Assembly (NCBI GenBank): GCA_002309915.1
Contig: DBYT01000054.1
Span: forward strand, 23,238 to 35,813
Direction: 5' to 3'
Source: Bacteroidales bacterium UBA1179
Lineage (GTDB): Bacteria > Bacteroidota > Bacteroidia > Bacteroidales > Bacteroidaceae
DNA: 12,576 bases
Shown here: piece by piece, positions 1 to 6,647 of the stretch
Layout of the letters: the number at the start of each line of letters is the position of its first letter
Position numbering within the stretch: the first letter of the stretch is position 1
Position numbers and translations under genes: made by a program
The notes under the pieces: model-generated
What the model saw: the letters and a program-made list of their open reading frames with translations, nothing else
Databases searched by the model: none
Told to the model about the DNA's origin: nothing

Positions 1-8
1 GAGTTCTG

Positions 9-581
9 ATGAAAGAGTATATCGAGGATGTGAAAAAGGCTGTAGAGGTGATGCGTAATGGCGGCATAATCCTCTATCCCACGGATACCATCTGGGGTAT
101 AGGGTGCGATGCCTCCAACCCGGCTGCCGTACGCCGCATCTTTGAACTCAAGCGCCGCTCGGACAGCAAGTCCATGCTGTCGCTCATCGACTCCGATGCC
201 AAGTTGGGCTATTATGTGCCCGATATCCCCGACGTGGCGTATGACCTGATGGATCTGGCCGAGAAACCTCTCACCATCATCTATGACAACGTGCGTCATA
301 TGGCTCCTGAACTTATTGCCGATGACGGCAGCGCGGGTATACGCGTCACTAAGGAGGAGTTCTCACAGGAACTGTGCCGCCGTATGGGTGGGGCAGTGGT
401 GTCCACATCGGCCAATATCAGCGGCCAGCCTTCACCGGCCAACTTCAGTGAGATCTCTGCCGAGATCCGTGCCGGAGTGGATTATATTGTCGAATACCGC
501 CAGACAGAACAGACCCGTTCGGTTGCATCGGGCATAATCAAACTCGGTTCGGGCGGATTGGTAAAAGTAATCAGAGAGTAA
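9..581 (+). CDS. tsaC: Threonylcarbamoyl-AMP synthase (YrdC/Sua5 family)
   Basis: Predicted cytosolic enzyme that makes threonylcarbamoyl-AMP from threonine, bicarbonate and ATP, the first step of t6A37 modification in ANN-decoding tRNAs. The 190-residue protein is one YrdC domain without the C-terminal Sua5 domain, so it matches the short TsaC type. Visible landmarks are YPTDTIWGIGCD (residues 23-34), the basic KRRSDSKSM segment (48-56) and STSANISG (132-139), all typical of the nucleotide/threonylcarbamate pocket. The ATG at 9 gives the usual N-terminal helix before the YPTDT strand. In another frame the first nine bases read GAG TTC TGA, so an upstream gene could end at base 9 and overlap this start by one base; the window is too short to confirm it. 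The stop overlaps the next start by one base (TAATG), which suggests co-translation with the CLC gene. Confidence 0.93.
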   Translation: MKEYIEDVKKAVEVMRNGGIILYPTDTIWGIGCDASNPAAVRRIFELKRRSDSKSMLSLIDSDAKLGYYVPDIPDVAYDLMDLAEKPLTIIYDNVRHMAPELIADDGSAGIRVTKEEFSQELCRRMGGAVVSTSANISGQPSPANFSEISAEIRAGVDYIVEYRQTEQTRSVASGIIKLGSGGLVKVIRE

Positions 582-2380
582 TGAAAGAGAAAACTGATGA
601 AATGGAGAGACAGACTGAGTCCCTGCTCAACAAGTTCAACCTGTGGCGCAAGGATCATATCAGTGAACGTCAGTTCATTCTGCTGCTCAGTCTGGTAGTA
701 GGTGTGTTTACCGCCTTTGCGGCTCTGTTGCTCAAGTACCTGATTTCGGTCATTCACGGCTTTATATCAGGGCATCTCATTATCAGTCATGAGAACTACA
801 GCCTTCTGCTTTATCCGGTTATAGGTATTCTTCTGTCCGGACTTTTCATCCGTTATATCGTCCGTGATGACATAGGTCACGGTGTTACCAAGATACTTTA
901 TGCGCTCTCCAAGAAGAACGGACGCATCAAGCCGCATAACATGTACTCATCGGTCATTGCCAGTGCCATAACCATCGGAATGGGTGGATCTGTCGGTGCC
1001 GAGTCTCCTATCGTGCTTACCGGATCGGCTATCGGCTCCAACATAGGACGTATGTTCAAGATGGAGCACCGCACTCTGATGCTGCTGGTGGGCTGCGGTT
1101 CGGCCGGAGCCATTGCGGGTATCTTCAAGGCTCCCATCGCAGGCCTGGTATTCGTGCTTGAGGTTCTGATGTTTGACCTGAGTATGGGATCGCTGCTGCC
1201 GCTGCTGGTGTCATCGGTTACCGCCGCCACTATATCATACGTCTTTACGGGGACCGATTCCATGTTCCACTTTGTCTCGGAGCACGGATTTGACCTGAAC
1301 CGCATACCGCACGCCCTGCTTCTGGGTATTGCCTGCGGACTGGTTTCGCTTTACTTCTCGCAGACCATGCACTGGTTTGAGACCTGGTTCAAGAAGTTTG
1401 CCAATCCGTGGGTCAAGTTCATCATAGGAGCGATTGTGCTGAGCGTACTCATATTCCTCTTCCCGTCACTGTTCGGTGAGGGTTATGACACCATCGGCAT
1501 GCTGCTCAATGTGAATGAAAACCCCGAGAAGGTCATGGAGGGATCGCTGTTCTACGGCGGTAACATACTGCTCTATCTGGGACTTGTGTTGCTCATGAAG
1601 GTGTTTGCATCGACCGCTACCAATGCGGGAGGCGGATGCGGCGGTATATTCGCACCCAGTCTGTTCCTGGGCTGCCTGACCGGTTTCATCTACGGAACCA
1701 TCATGAACCGTCTTTCACCCGGGGCCGATATCTCCGTTCAGAACTTTGCCCTGCTGGGTATGGCCGGTCTGATGTCTGGAGTCATGTTCGCCCCGCTTAC
1801 GGGTGTGTTCCTTATTGCCGAACTCACCGGCGGCTACTCCATGTTCCTGCCGCTCATGATGGTATCGGTCATGTCATATCTCACCATCAAACTCTTCCAG
1901 TCACACTCAATCTACTCCATGCGTCTGGCTCAGAAGGGAGAACTGATGACGCACCATAAGGACCAGTCCGTTCTGCTGCTTATGAGCATGGACAATCTCA
2001 TAGAGAAGGAGTTCCTGCGCGTGAGCCCCGAGATGGACCTGGGTCAGTTGGTAAACATAATCGCGCGTTCCAAGCGTAACCTATTCCCGGTGGTGGATGA
2101 TAACGACTGCCTGGTGGGCGTGGTGAACATGGAGAGCATCCGTAACATTATGTTCCGACAGGAACTCTATCACCGCTTCAACGTACAGAAACTCATGGAA
2201 CTCCCGCCCGCACGCCTATCGGTCAAGGATCCTATGGATACGGTCATGAAGAAGTTTGATGAGACAGGTGCGTGGAATCTCCCGGTGGAGGATGAGGAGG
2301 GGCGTTATGTGGGCTTTGTTTCCAAGTCCAAGATCTTCAACTCATACCGTAACGTATTGCTGGAACTCTCTGAAGAGTAA
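581..2380 (+). CDS. CLC-family chloride channel/transporter with C-terminal CBS pair
   Basis: Integral membrane protein predicted to move chloride or another anion. At 599 residues it has a CLC membrane core (about 30-445) followed by two cytoplasmic CBS motifs (about 466-590), which in this family often bind adenine nucleotides. Ion-path signatures are GHGVTK at 99-104 (the GSGIP region, with His for the usual Ser), GSVGAESP at 136-143 with the external gating Glu at 141, the helix containing KAPIAG (183-188) and LEV (193-195), and GIFAP at 355-359. The residue after E194, where proton-coupled antiporters carry the internal proton glutamate, is V195, as in channel-type CLCs, so strict chloride/proton exchange is doubtful. 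The gene overlaps tsaC by one base and fmt starts 8 bases after it, so it probably belongs to one transcript. The physiological substrate cannot be read from sequence. Confidence 0.92.
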   Translation: MKEKTDEMERQTESLLNKFNLWRKDHISERQFILLLSLVVGVFTAFAALLLKYLISVIHGFISGHLIISHENYSLLLYPVIGILLSGLFIRYIVRDDIGHGVTKILYALSKKNGRIKPHNMYSSVIASAITIGMGGSVGAESPIVLTGSAIGSNIGRMFKMEHRTLMLLVGCGSAGAIAGIFKAPIAGLVFVLEVLMFDLSMGSLLPLLVSSVTAATISYVFTGTDSMFHFVSEHGFDLNRIPHALLLGIACGLVSLYFSQTMHWFETWFKKFANPWVKFIIGAIVLSVLIFLFPSLFGEGYDTIGMLLNVNENPEKVMEGSLFYGGNILLYLGLVLLMKVFASTATNAGGGCGGIFAPSLFLGCLTGFIYGTIMNRLSPGADISVQNFALLGMAGLMSGVMFAPLTGVFLIAELTGGYSMFLPLMMVSVMSYLTIKLFQSHSIYSMRLAQKGELMTHHKDQSVLLLMSMDNLIEKEFLRVSPEMDLGQLVNIIARSKRNLFPVVDDNDCLVGVVNMESIRNIMFRQELYHRFNVQKLMELPPARLSVKDPMDTVMKKFDETGAWNLPVEDEEGRYVGFVSKSKIFNSYRNVLLELSEE

Positions 2381-2388
2381 TTTTTGTA

Positions 2389-3357
2389 ATGGATAAGAAA
2401 GACCTCAGAATAGTATTCATGGGCACTCCCGAGTTCGCGGAGTTCACCCTGCGCCGTCTTTTTGAGGACGGTTACAATATAGTAGGTGTCGTAACCATGC
2501 CCGACAAACCCATGGGACGTCACGGCAGCGTGCTTCAGAGCAGCCCTGTCAAGAAGTATGCGGTAGAGCAGGGTATACCTGTCCTGCAGCCCGAGAAACT
2601 CAAGGATCCCGCTTTCATTGATCAGTTATCGGCCCTGAAGGCTGACCTGCAGATCGTGGTGGCATTCCGTATGCTTCCCGAGATTGTCTGGAACATGCCT
2701 CGTCTGGGTACTTTCAACCTCCACGGCTCGCTGCTGCCCCAGTACCGTGGTGCCGCCCCCATCAACTGGGCCATCATCAACGGTGACAAGGAGACCGGTG
2801 TGACCACCTTCTTCCTCAAGCATGAGATTGACACGGGTGATATTATATATAAGGAGAGCATTCCCATCTTACCGGAAGACAATGCTGGCACTGTTCATGA
2901 CAAACTCATGGAACTTGGGGCCGATCTCACCGTCCGCACCCTGGATGACATTATCGCAGACCGCGTCAAGCCCATCCCGCAGGATTCCATTCCGGCAAGT
3001 GAACTGCGCCCCGCTCCCAAGATCTTCAAGGAGACCTGCCGCATAGACTGGAACCAGCCTACAGCTAAGGTGAATGACTTTATCCGTGGCCTCTCCCCGT
3101 ATCCCGCCGCATGGACCGTACTGCGCTCTGCTGATGGCACAGAGCAGGATTTCAAGATCTATTCAGCCACTCCCGTATCGGCCGATATGACCGGGAAACC
3201 CGGTACCATCCGTTGTGACGGAAAGCGCTTCATTGAGGTCAGTACCGCCGATGGCGCAATACGTCTGGATGAGGTTCAGGTGGCTGGAAAAAAGCGTATG
3301 CCGGTGTCCTCGTTTCTTTGCGGAAATGACCTTTCAGACGGCTGTTTTTTCGCCTAG
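2389..3357 (+). CDS. fmt: Methionyl-tRNA formyltransferase
   Basis: Formylates Met-tRNA(fMet) with 10-formyl-tetrahydrofolate for translation initiation in the cytosol. At 322 residues it has normal length. The N-terminal formyltransferase domain opens with IVFMGTPEFA (8-17) and contains the catalytic block NLHGSLLPQYRGAAPINW (110-127); N110, H112 and D148 (in EIDTGD) correspond to the Asn-His-Asp catalytic set. The C-terminal tRNA-binding domain follows from about residue 205 (PAPKIFKE and IRGLSPYPAAW are typical). The ATG at 2389 lies 8 bases after the CLC stop, with an A/T-rich lead-in and no clear Shine-Dalgarno, normal for Bacteroidales. It is the last gene of the tsaC-CLC-fmt run; the next gene has its own promoter. 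tsaC and fmt both act on tRNA, whereas the CLC gene between them has no obvious functional link. Confidence 0.97.
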   Translation: MDKKDLRIVFMGTPEFAEFTLRRLFEDGYNIVGVVTMPDKPMGRHGSVLQSSPVKKYAVEQGIPVLQPEKLKDPAFIDQLSALKADLQIVVAFRMLPEIVWNMPRLGTFNLHGSLLPQYRGAAPINWAIINGDKETGVTTFFLKHEIDTGDIIYKESIPILPEDNAGTVHDKLMELGADLTVRTLDDIIADRVKPIPQDSIPASELRPAPKIFKETCRIDWNQPTAKVNDFIRGLSPYPAAWTVLRSADGTEQDFKIYSATPVSADMTGKPGTIRCDGKRFIEVSTADGAIRLDEVQVAGKKRMPVSSFLCGNDLSDGCFFA

Positions 3358-3380
3358 AAAGTGTTAAAATTGACATTTTG

Positions 3381-3413
3381 TTTGTGAATTAAGAAATATT
3401 CACATTATCTTTG
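3381..3413 (+). promoter_or_regulatory. Bacteroidetes-type promoter for the ECF sigma gene
   Basis: TTTG at 3381-3384 and TATCTTTG at 3406-3413 match the Bacteroidetes -33 and -7 boxes (TTTG, TAnnTTTG) with a 21-base spacer. Transcription would begin near 3419, giving a leader of about 80 bases before the ATG at 3498. The match is complete in both boxes and falls in the only sizeable gap upstream of the gene, in A/T-rich DNA. Confidence 0.8.
3383..3404. promoter_or_regulatory. Operator-like inverted repeat in the promoter spacer
   Basis: TGTGAAT (3383-3389) and ATTCACA (3398-3404) form a perfect 7-bp inverted repeat with an 8-base spacer. The dyad fills the space between the -33 and -7 boxes of the sigma-factor promoter and overlaps the edge of the -33 box, where a bound dimeric regulator would block RNA polymerase. 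The half-sites contain TGTGA/TCACA as in CRP sites, but they are 12 bases apart rather than 6, so a standard CRP site is not supported. The bound protein is unknown. Confidence 0.45.
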
Positions 3414-3464
3414 TCCCCACAATAACACAATTATCAACTAAAACCGAACTGCCTATAGACTGAA

Positions 3465-3489
3465 CTTTACTCCTATAAACCAAGTAAAG
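3465..3489 (+). promoter_or_regulatory. Leader hairpin just upstream of the ECF sigma start codon
   Basis: CTTTACT (3465-3471) pairs perfectly with AGTAAAG (3483-3489) around an 11-base loop. The right arm ends 8 bases before the ATG at 3498, so the stem would cover the ribosome-loading region. The stem has only two G-C pairs and may be weak; a role in translation control is inference. Confidence 0.3.
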
Positions 3490-3497
3490 AAGAAGTA

Positions 3498-4094
3498 ATG
3501 CAGATTTTAAATCAGCTCACCGACGACCAGTTGGTAGCACTCTATTCTAACGGAAACACAAAGGCGTTCGATACCCTTTTATCACGTTATCAGGACAAAT
3601 TGTATTCGTACATCAACTTTGTTGTACGCAATCGCGATCTTGCCGATGACATATTCCAGGATACATTCGTAAAAGCTATAGTAACTCTCCAGAAGGGCAG
3701 TTACACCAGTACCGGTAAGTTTGGTGCATGGCTCACCCGTATTGCCCATAACCTTATCATTGACTATTTCCGCCAGGACAAGAATGAGAACACCGTCAGT
3801 AACGATGCTCAGGAGTATGACCTGCTGAATGATGCCAGTCTGGCCGAGGCCAATGTTGAGGATACAATGATCAACGAGCAGACACTGCGTGACGTACGCC
3901 GTCTGGTCGATGCCCTTCCAGACAATCAGCGTGAGGTCGTTTTCATGCGCTACTATCAGGACCTCAGCTTCAAGGAGATAGCCGATATTACCGGCGTTTC
4001 CATCAATACCGCACTGGGTCGTATGCGTTATGCCCTCATCAACATCCGCAAGATGTCTGTTGACAACGGCATCGCATTGTCGCTTGCAGTATAA
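3498..4094 (+). CDS. ECF-type RNA polymerase sigma factor
   Basis: A 198-residue sigma-70 family protein of the extracytoplasmic-function group, which would redirect RNA polymerase to a specific promoter set. Sigma region 2 spans about residues 19-93, with the DIFQDTFVKA core-binding helix (51-60) and the LTRIAHNLIIDYFRQ promoter-melting segment (79-93). A variable acidic linker follows (about 95-128), then region 4 (about 130-186), with LPDNQREVVFMRYYQDLSFKEIA and the GVSINTALGRMRYA recognition helix. No FecR-like or zinc-finger anti-sigma gene is adjacent, unlike the SusCD-linked sigmas of Bacteroidales, so this looks like an orphan ECF. A small gene of unknown function follows about 100 bases downstream. 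The ATG at 3498 follows an A-rich GAAGAAGTA lead. The promoter carries an operator-like repeat, which suggests regulation at transcription. Confidence 0.93.
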   Translation: MQILNQLTDDQLVALYSNGNTKAFDTLLSRYQDKLYSYINFVVRNRDLADDIFQDTFVKAIVTLQKGSYTSTGKFGAWLTRIAHNLIIDYFRQDKNENTVSNDAQEYDLLNDASLAEANVEDTMINEQTLRDVRRLVDALPDNQREVVFMRYYQDLSFKEIADITGVSINTALGRMRYALINIRKMSVDNGIALSLAV

Positions 4095-4194
4095 CCAGCC
4101 TTGGGTCCGGAAGTTTTTTTGATAATTCTTCCCCGTTTTACATACTATTTTTCAGAGGTTTGCGTTTTATAGGTGAACGTAATTAAGGACGCCT

Positions 4195-4338
4195 ATGGAT
4201 CAGACTTCTACTACTTCTTCTTATCTTTCTGAAAACCTCATCCGCGCAGCCGTCAGGAGCGGTTCCTACGGTCAGCCGGCACATAAGACACTTGATTTTC
4301 TCCGCAAATTCGCTGCAGAGATGTGTAATGTGGCATAA
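4195..4338 (+). CDS. Small 47-residue protein of unknown function, downstream of the ECF sigma gene
   Basis: An open frame from ATG 4195 to TAA 4336-4338 encodes 47 residues. It begins MDQTSTTSSYL and its core reads LIRAAVRSGSYGQP, then HKTLDFLRKFAAEM. Support for translation: an in-frame stop at 4180-4182 makes this ATG the first available; AAGGA at 4185-4189 lies 5 bases before it, a Shine-Dalgarno-like site rare in this window; and third codon positions are mostly C or G, as in neighbouring genes, while the flanking DNA is A/T-rich. The product is probably soluble, with a polar N-terminus, two short helices and a basic/hydrophobic C-terminal helix (32-43); there is no signal peptide or membrane segment. 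I do not recognise a named family. Its position suggests co-transcription with the sigma gene and possibly a role with it, which is inference. Confidence 0.62.
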   Translation: MDQTSTTSSYLSENLIRAAVRSGSYGQPAHKTLDFLRKFAAEMCNVA

Positions 4339-4353
4339 TATTGACTACTTTTG
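4322..4353 (+). promoter_or_regulatory. Probable promoter for rpe
   Basis: TACTTTTG at 4346-4353 is a full match to the Bacteroidetes -7 box TAnnTTTG. Twenty bases upstream lies TGTG (4322-4325), a three-of-four match to the -33 TTTG. The -33 half falls inside the last codons of the small gene. Transcription would start near 4359, about 35 bases before the rpe ATG. The weak -33 box suggests moderate strength or help from an activator. Confidence 0.55.
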
Positions 4354-4358
4354 TGGCA

Positions 4359-4375
4359 GAATCCGGGTTGGATTC
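4359..4375 (+). promoter_or_regulatory. Hairpin at the 5' end of the rpe mRNA
   Basis: GAATCC (4359-4364) and GGATTC (4370-4375) form a perfect 6-bp stem around GGGTT. The left arm begins where the -7 box predicts the transcription start, so the rpe mRNA may begin with this hairpin, an arrangement that often protects messages from 5' decay. It could also serve as a dyad operator. Either function is inference. Confidence 0.35.
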
Positions 4376-4393
4376 GATTCTTAATTTAGAACT

Positions 4394-5044
4394 ATGAGCA
4401 CAATTGTAGCCCCCTCGCTTCTGTCGGCCGATTTCGGTGACTTGCGCAAGGACCTTGAGATGATCAACCGCAGCCAGGCGGATATGCTCCATCTTGATAT
4501 CATGGACGGAGTATTTGTACCGAACATATCGTTCGGTTTTCCTGTTTTGAAATATGTGGCCAAGTACTGCACCAAACCTCTTGACCTCCACCTTATGATC
4601 GTGGAGCCCGAGAAGTTCATGGACCGATTCCAGGAACTGGGTGTATCAACCTATAATGTCCATTTTGAGGCATGCCGTCATCTCAACCGCACCATATTCG
4701 AGATTAAGAACCGTGGCATGAAGGCTGCAGTTACCCTGAATCCCGCCACACCGGTAAGCATGCTTAATGATGTGATCCGTGATGTCGATATGGTTCTGCT
4801 CATGACAGTCAATCCCGGTTTCGGAGGCCAGAAGTTCATCGAGCACTCCATTGACAAGGTCAAGGAACTTCGCAAACTCATTGATGAGACCGGCTCCAAG
4901 GCTCTCATTGAGGTTGACGGAGGTGTCACCTTTGAGACCGCACCTCGTTTGGTCAAGGCTGGTGTTGATATCCTTGTATCGGGTAACACCATCTTCTCAT
5001 CGCCAGATCCGGAAAAGGCAATCATGGAACTCAAGAAACTCTAG
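4394..5044 (+). CDS. rpe: Ribulose-phosphate 3-epimerase
   Basis: Interconverts D-ribulose 5-phosphate and D-xylulose 5-phosphate in the non-oxidative pentose phosphate pathway, in the cytosol. The 216-residue TIM barrel has all family signatures: APSLLSADF (6-14) with the substrate-contacting Ser, HLDIMDGVFVPN (33-44), LDLHLMI (64-70), the VNPGFGGQ phosphate-binding loop (139-146), EVDGGV (173-178) and SGNTIF (196-201). H33, D35, H66 and D175 supply the metal site, with D35 and D175 as the acid/base pair. The ATG at 4394 gives the standard N-terminus. The gene has its own promoter and leader hairpin and is followed after 8 bases by the comEC-like gene, so the two are probably co-transcribed although functionally unrelated. 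Confidence 0.97.
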   Translation: MSTIVAPSLLSADFGDLRKDLEMINRSQADMLHLDIMDGVFVPNISFGFPVLKYVAKYCTKPLDLHLMIVEPEKFMDRFQELGVSTYNVHFEACRHLNRTIFEIKNRGMKAAVTLNPATPVSMLNDVIRDVDMVLLMTVNPGFGGQKFIEHSIDKVKELRKLIDETGSKALIEVDGGVTFETAPRLVKAGVDILVSGNTIFSSPDPEKAIMELKKL

Positions 5045-5052
5045 GATAGCAA

Positions 5053-6609
5053 GTGAAACTTTCGGACTGGCCCTCTTTAAGGCTGGTCATTCCCCTTATC
5101 GCAGGGATATACATATCGGATACCATTGAGAACACTCGGGCAGAGATGCCGGTCTGGTGCCTCATCGGTACAACCCTTTTGATAGCATTAATTGCACTGA
5201 TATTCAGCGGCAGACATCCCCGTTTTTCCGGGTTTTGTCTGTCGCTCTCTTTTGTGCTTGCCGGAGCATCGTCTTATGGAATCCAGATGAACAGGGTCAA
5301 GGTGGAGTGGCCTTCTCACTATTCCGTCTATAATGGCGTGCTCAACTCTTATCCGCTGGAGCGGGAACGCAGTTACAGGCTTGAGGTGATGCTTAAGGAC
5401 AGCCTGTACGCGGGTCATAACATCTATCTCTACCTGCCCAAGGACAGTGCGGCAGCGTCTCTTGAACCGGGCTGCATGATTGTCTTTGACGGCAAGGTCA
5501 ACAAACCGTCCAGTGAGGGCGCGGGATTTGACTACGCCTCTTATCTGCTCAGTCACGGCATCTCCGGAACTCTGCGTGTCCAGGCCAAGGATTGGCACTC
5601 CCTTCCGCCCGACGGTACAGAGGGACTCCGTGTCCGGGCAGTCCGTTTTCGTCGTGCTGTCATAGGCAAGTACAGGGAGTGGGGGCTGGACGGCAACGCC
5701 CTGGCTGTGGTATCGGCTGTGTCATTGGGCGAGAAACGTGCCCTGAGTGACAGTCTCCGTGAGGTCTATTCAACTTCTGGCGTCAGTCATGTATTGGCGG
5801 TGTCGGGGTTGCATGTGGGTATAATGTGCTGGTTCCTGTATCTAATATTCCCGGCTTTCCTTTTCCGCCGCGTGGAGTGGCTGCGTCAGTTCCTGGTTAT
5901 GGGGATACTGTGGGTGTACGCTTTTGCCATCGGCTTTCCGGTTTCCATAACCCGTACACTCATCATGTTCTCCATAGTGGCCATGTGTCGGGCGGGCGAG
6001 AGGGAGACATCGGCCCTCAATTCGCTGGGCATTGCCGCCATCATCATGCTTTCCGCCAACCCGTCGGCCCTTTTTGACATGAGTTTCCAGCTGTCGTTCA
6101 GTGCGGTACTGTTCATCGTGATCATCACTCCAATCATGCTTGATATCTACGAGCCCCGGAATCCTCTGGGCCGATACATATGGCGTGTATCAGTGCTCTC
6201 GTTCGCAGCCCAGATAGGTACTGTGCCTATCGTGATGTATCATTTCTCCGGTTTCTCAACATACGTCATGCTGGCCAATCTATTTGTCGTTCCGGTCATG
6301 TTCGTGATAGTGTCGCTCTCCATGTCGTTATGGATCATCGGCTGGTTCCCTTGGCTCAGAGCTGTCGTCGTTACTTCGCTCACATGGCTTATTGATACAA
6401 TGACTGCTCTGCTTACGCGAATATCGGCCCTGCCTTATGCTCATATGGAACTCTCTCTCCATCGCGGTTGGGTCGTTTTCGTCATATACGCCGTCGTCAT
6501 ACTTCTCTGTGTGTGGTATCGTGAAAAGCGTGCTCACCACCTTGTTGAGGCTCTTGCCTGCATCGCGGCCGCCAGCATTTTGGCTGCCATCCAAAACTTT
6601 GTGATTTGA
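5053..6609 (+). CDS. comEC: ComEC/Rec2-family membrane protein (short form)
   Basis: Polytopic inner-membrane protein of the family that forms the channel taking single-stranded DNA into the cytoplasm during natural transformation. Of its 518 residues, the first about 80 hold membrane segments (about 11-22, 36-51, 61-77). A soluble DUF4131-like region follows (about 80-210), then the multi-spanning Competence domain with the diagnostic GVSHVLAVSGLHVG (243-256). It ends soon after the last membrane helices, so the metallo-beta-lactamase-like nuclease domain of longer ComEC proteins is absent, which is common in Bacteroidetes. GTG at 5053 is the first possible start after an in-frame TAG at 5047-5049 and lies 8 bases after the rpe stop. 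The last codons overlap the promoter of the next gene. Whether the organism is transformable cannot be told from this gene. Confidence 0.9.
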   Translation: MKLSDWPSLRLVIPLIAGIYISDTIENTRAEMPVWCLIGTTLLIALIALIFSGRHPRFSGFCLSLSFVLAGASSYGIQMNRVKVEWPSHYSVYNGVLNSYPLERERSYRLEVMLKDSLYAGHNIYLYLPKDSAAASLEPGCMIVFDGKVNKPSSEGAGFDYASYLLSHGISGTLRVQAKDWHSLPPDGTEGLRVRAVRFRRAVIGKYREWGLDGNALAVVSAVSLGEKRALSDSLREVYSTSGVSHVLAVSGLHVGIMCWFLYLIFPAFLFRRVEWLRQFLVMGILWVYAFAIGFPVSITRTLIMFSIVAMCRAGERETSALNSLGIAAIIMLSANPSALFDMSFQLSFSAVLFIVIITPIMLDIYEPRNPLGRYIWRVSVLSFAAQIGTVPIVMYHFSGFSTYVMLANLFVVPVMFVIVSLSMSLWIIGWFPWLRAVVVTSLTWLIDTMTALLTRISALPYAHMELSLHRGWVVFVIYAVVILLCVWYREKRAHHLVEALACIAAASILAAIQNFVI

Positions 6610-6628
6610 ATCATATTGAGTACCTTTG
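6598..6628 (+). promoter_or_regulatory. Bacteroidetes-type promoter inside the comEC 3' end, for the DHH gene
   Basis: TTTG at 6598-6601 and TACCTTTG at 6621-6628 match the -33 and -7 boxes with a 19-base spacer. The -33 box lies in the last codons of comEC and its stop (6607-6609) lies in the spacer. Transcription should start near 6632-6636, so translation must begin at or after 6636. This probably starts the four-gene unit ending with hemW. Confidence 0.75.
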
Positions 6629-6647
6629 CGGTGCTATGATAAAAAAC

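Noticed and set aside
2378..2386. A -7 box directly before fmt (TAATTTTTG)
   Set aside because: It has one base too many for TAnnTTTG and ends 2 bases before the ATG, leaving no leader.
3329..3357. An intrinsic terminator at the end of fmt (CAG-ACGG-CTG followed by six T)
   Set aside because: The stem is only 3 bp and the T run is within the last fmt codons.
3383..3404. A CRP binding site upstream of the ECF sigma gene
   Set aside because: TGTGA and TCACA are present but 12 bases apart; CRP sites need 6. Kept only as an operator-like dyad of unknown partner.
4109..4132. A terminator after the ECF sigma gene (GGAAG ... CTTCC with a run of T)
   Set aside because: The stem is 5 bp with a 14-base loop, and the T run lies in the loop instead of after the stem.
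4118..4153. A promoter for the 47-residue gene (TTTG then TATTTTTC)
   Set aside because: The -7 box ends in C instead of G and the spacer is 24 bases; co-transcription with the sigma gene is simpler.
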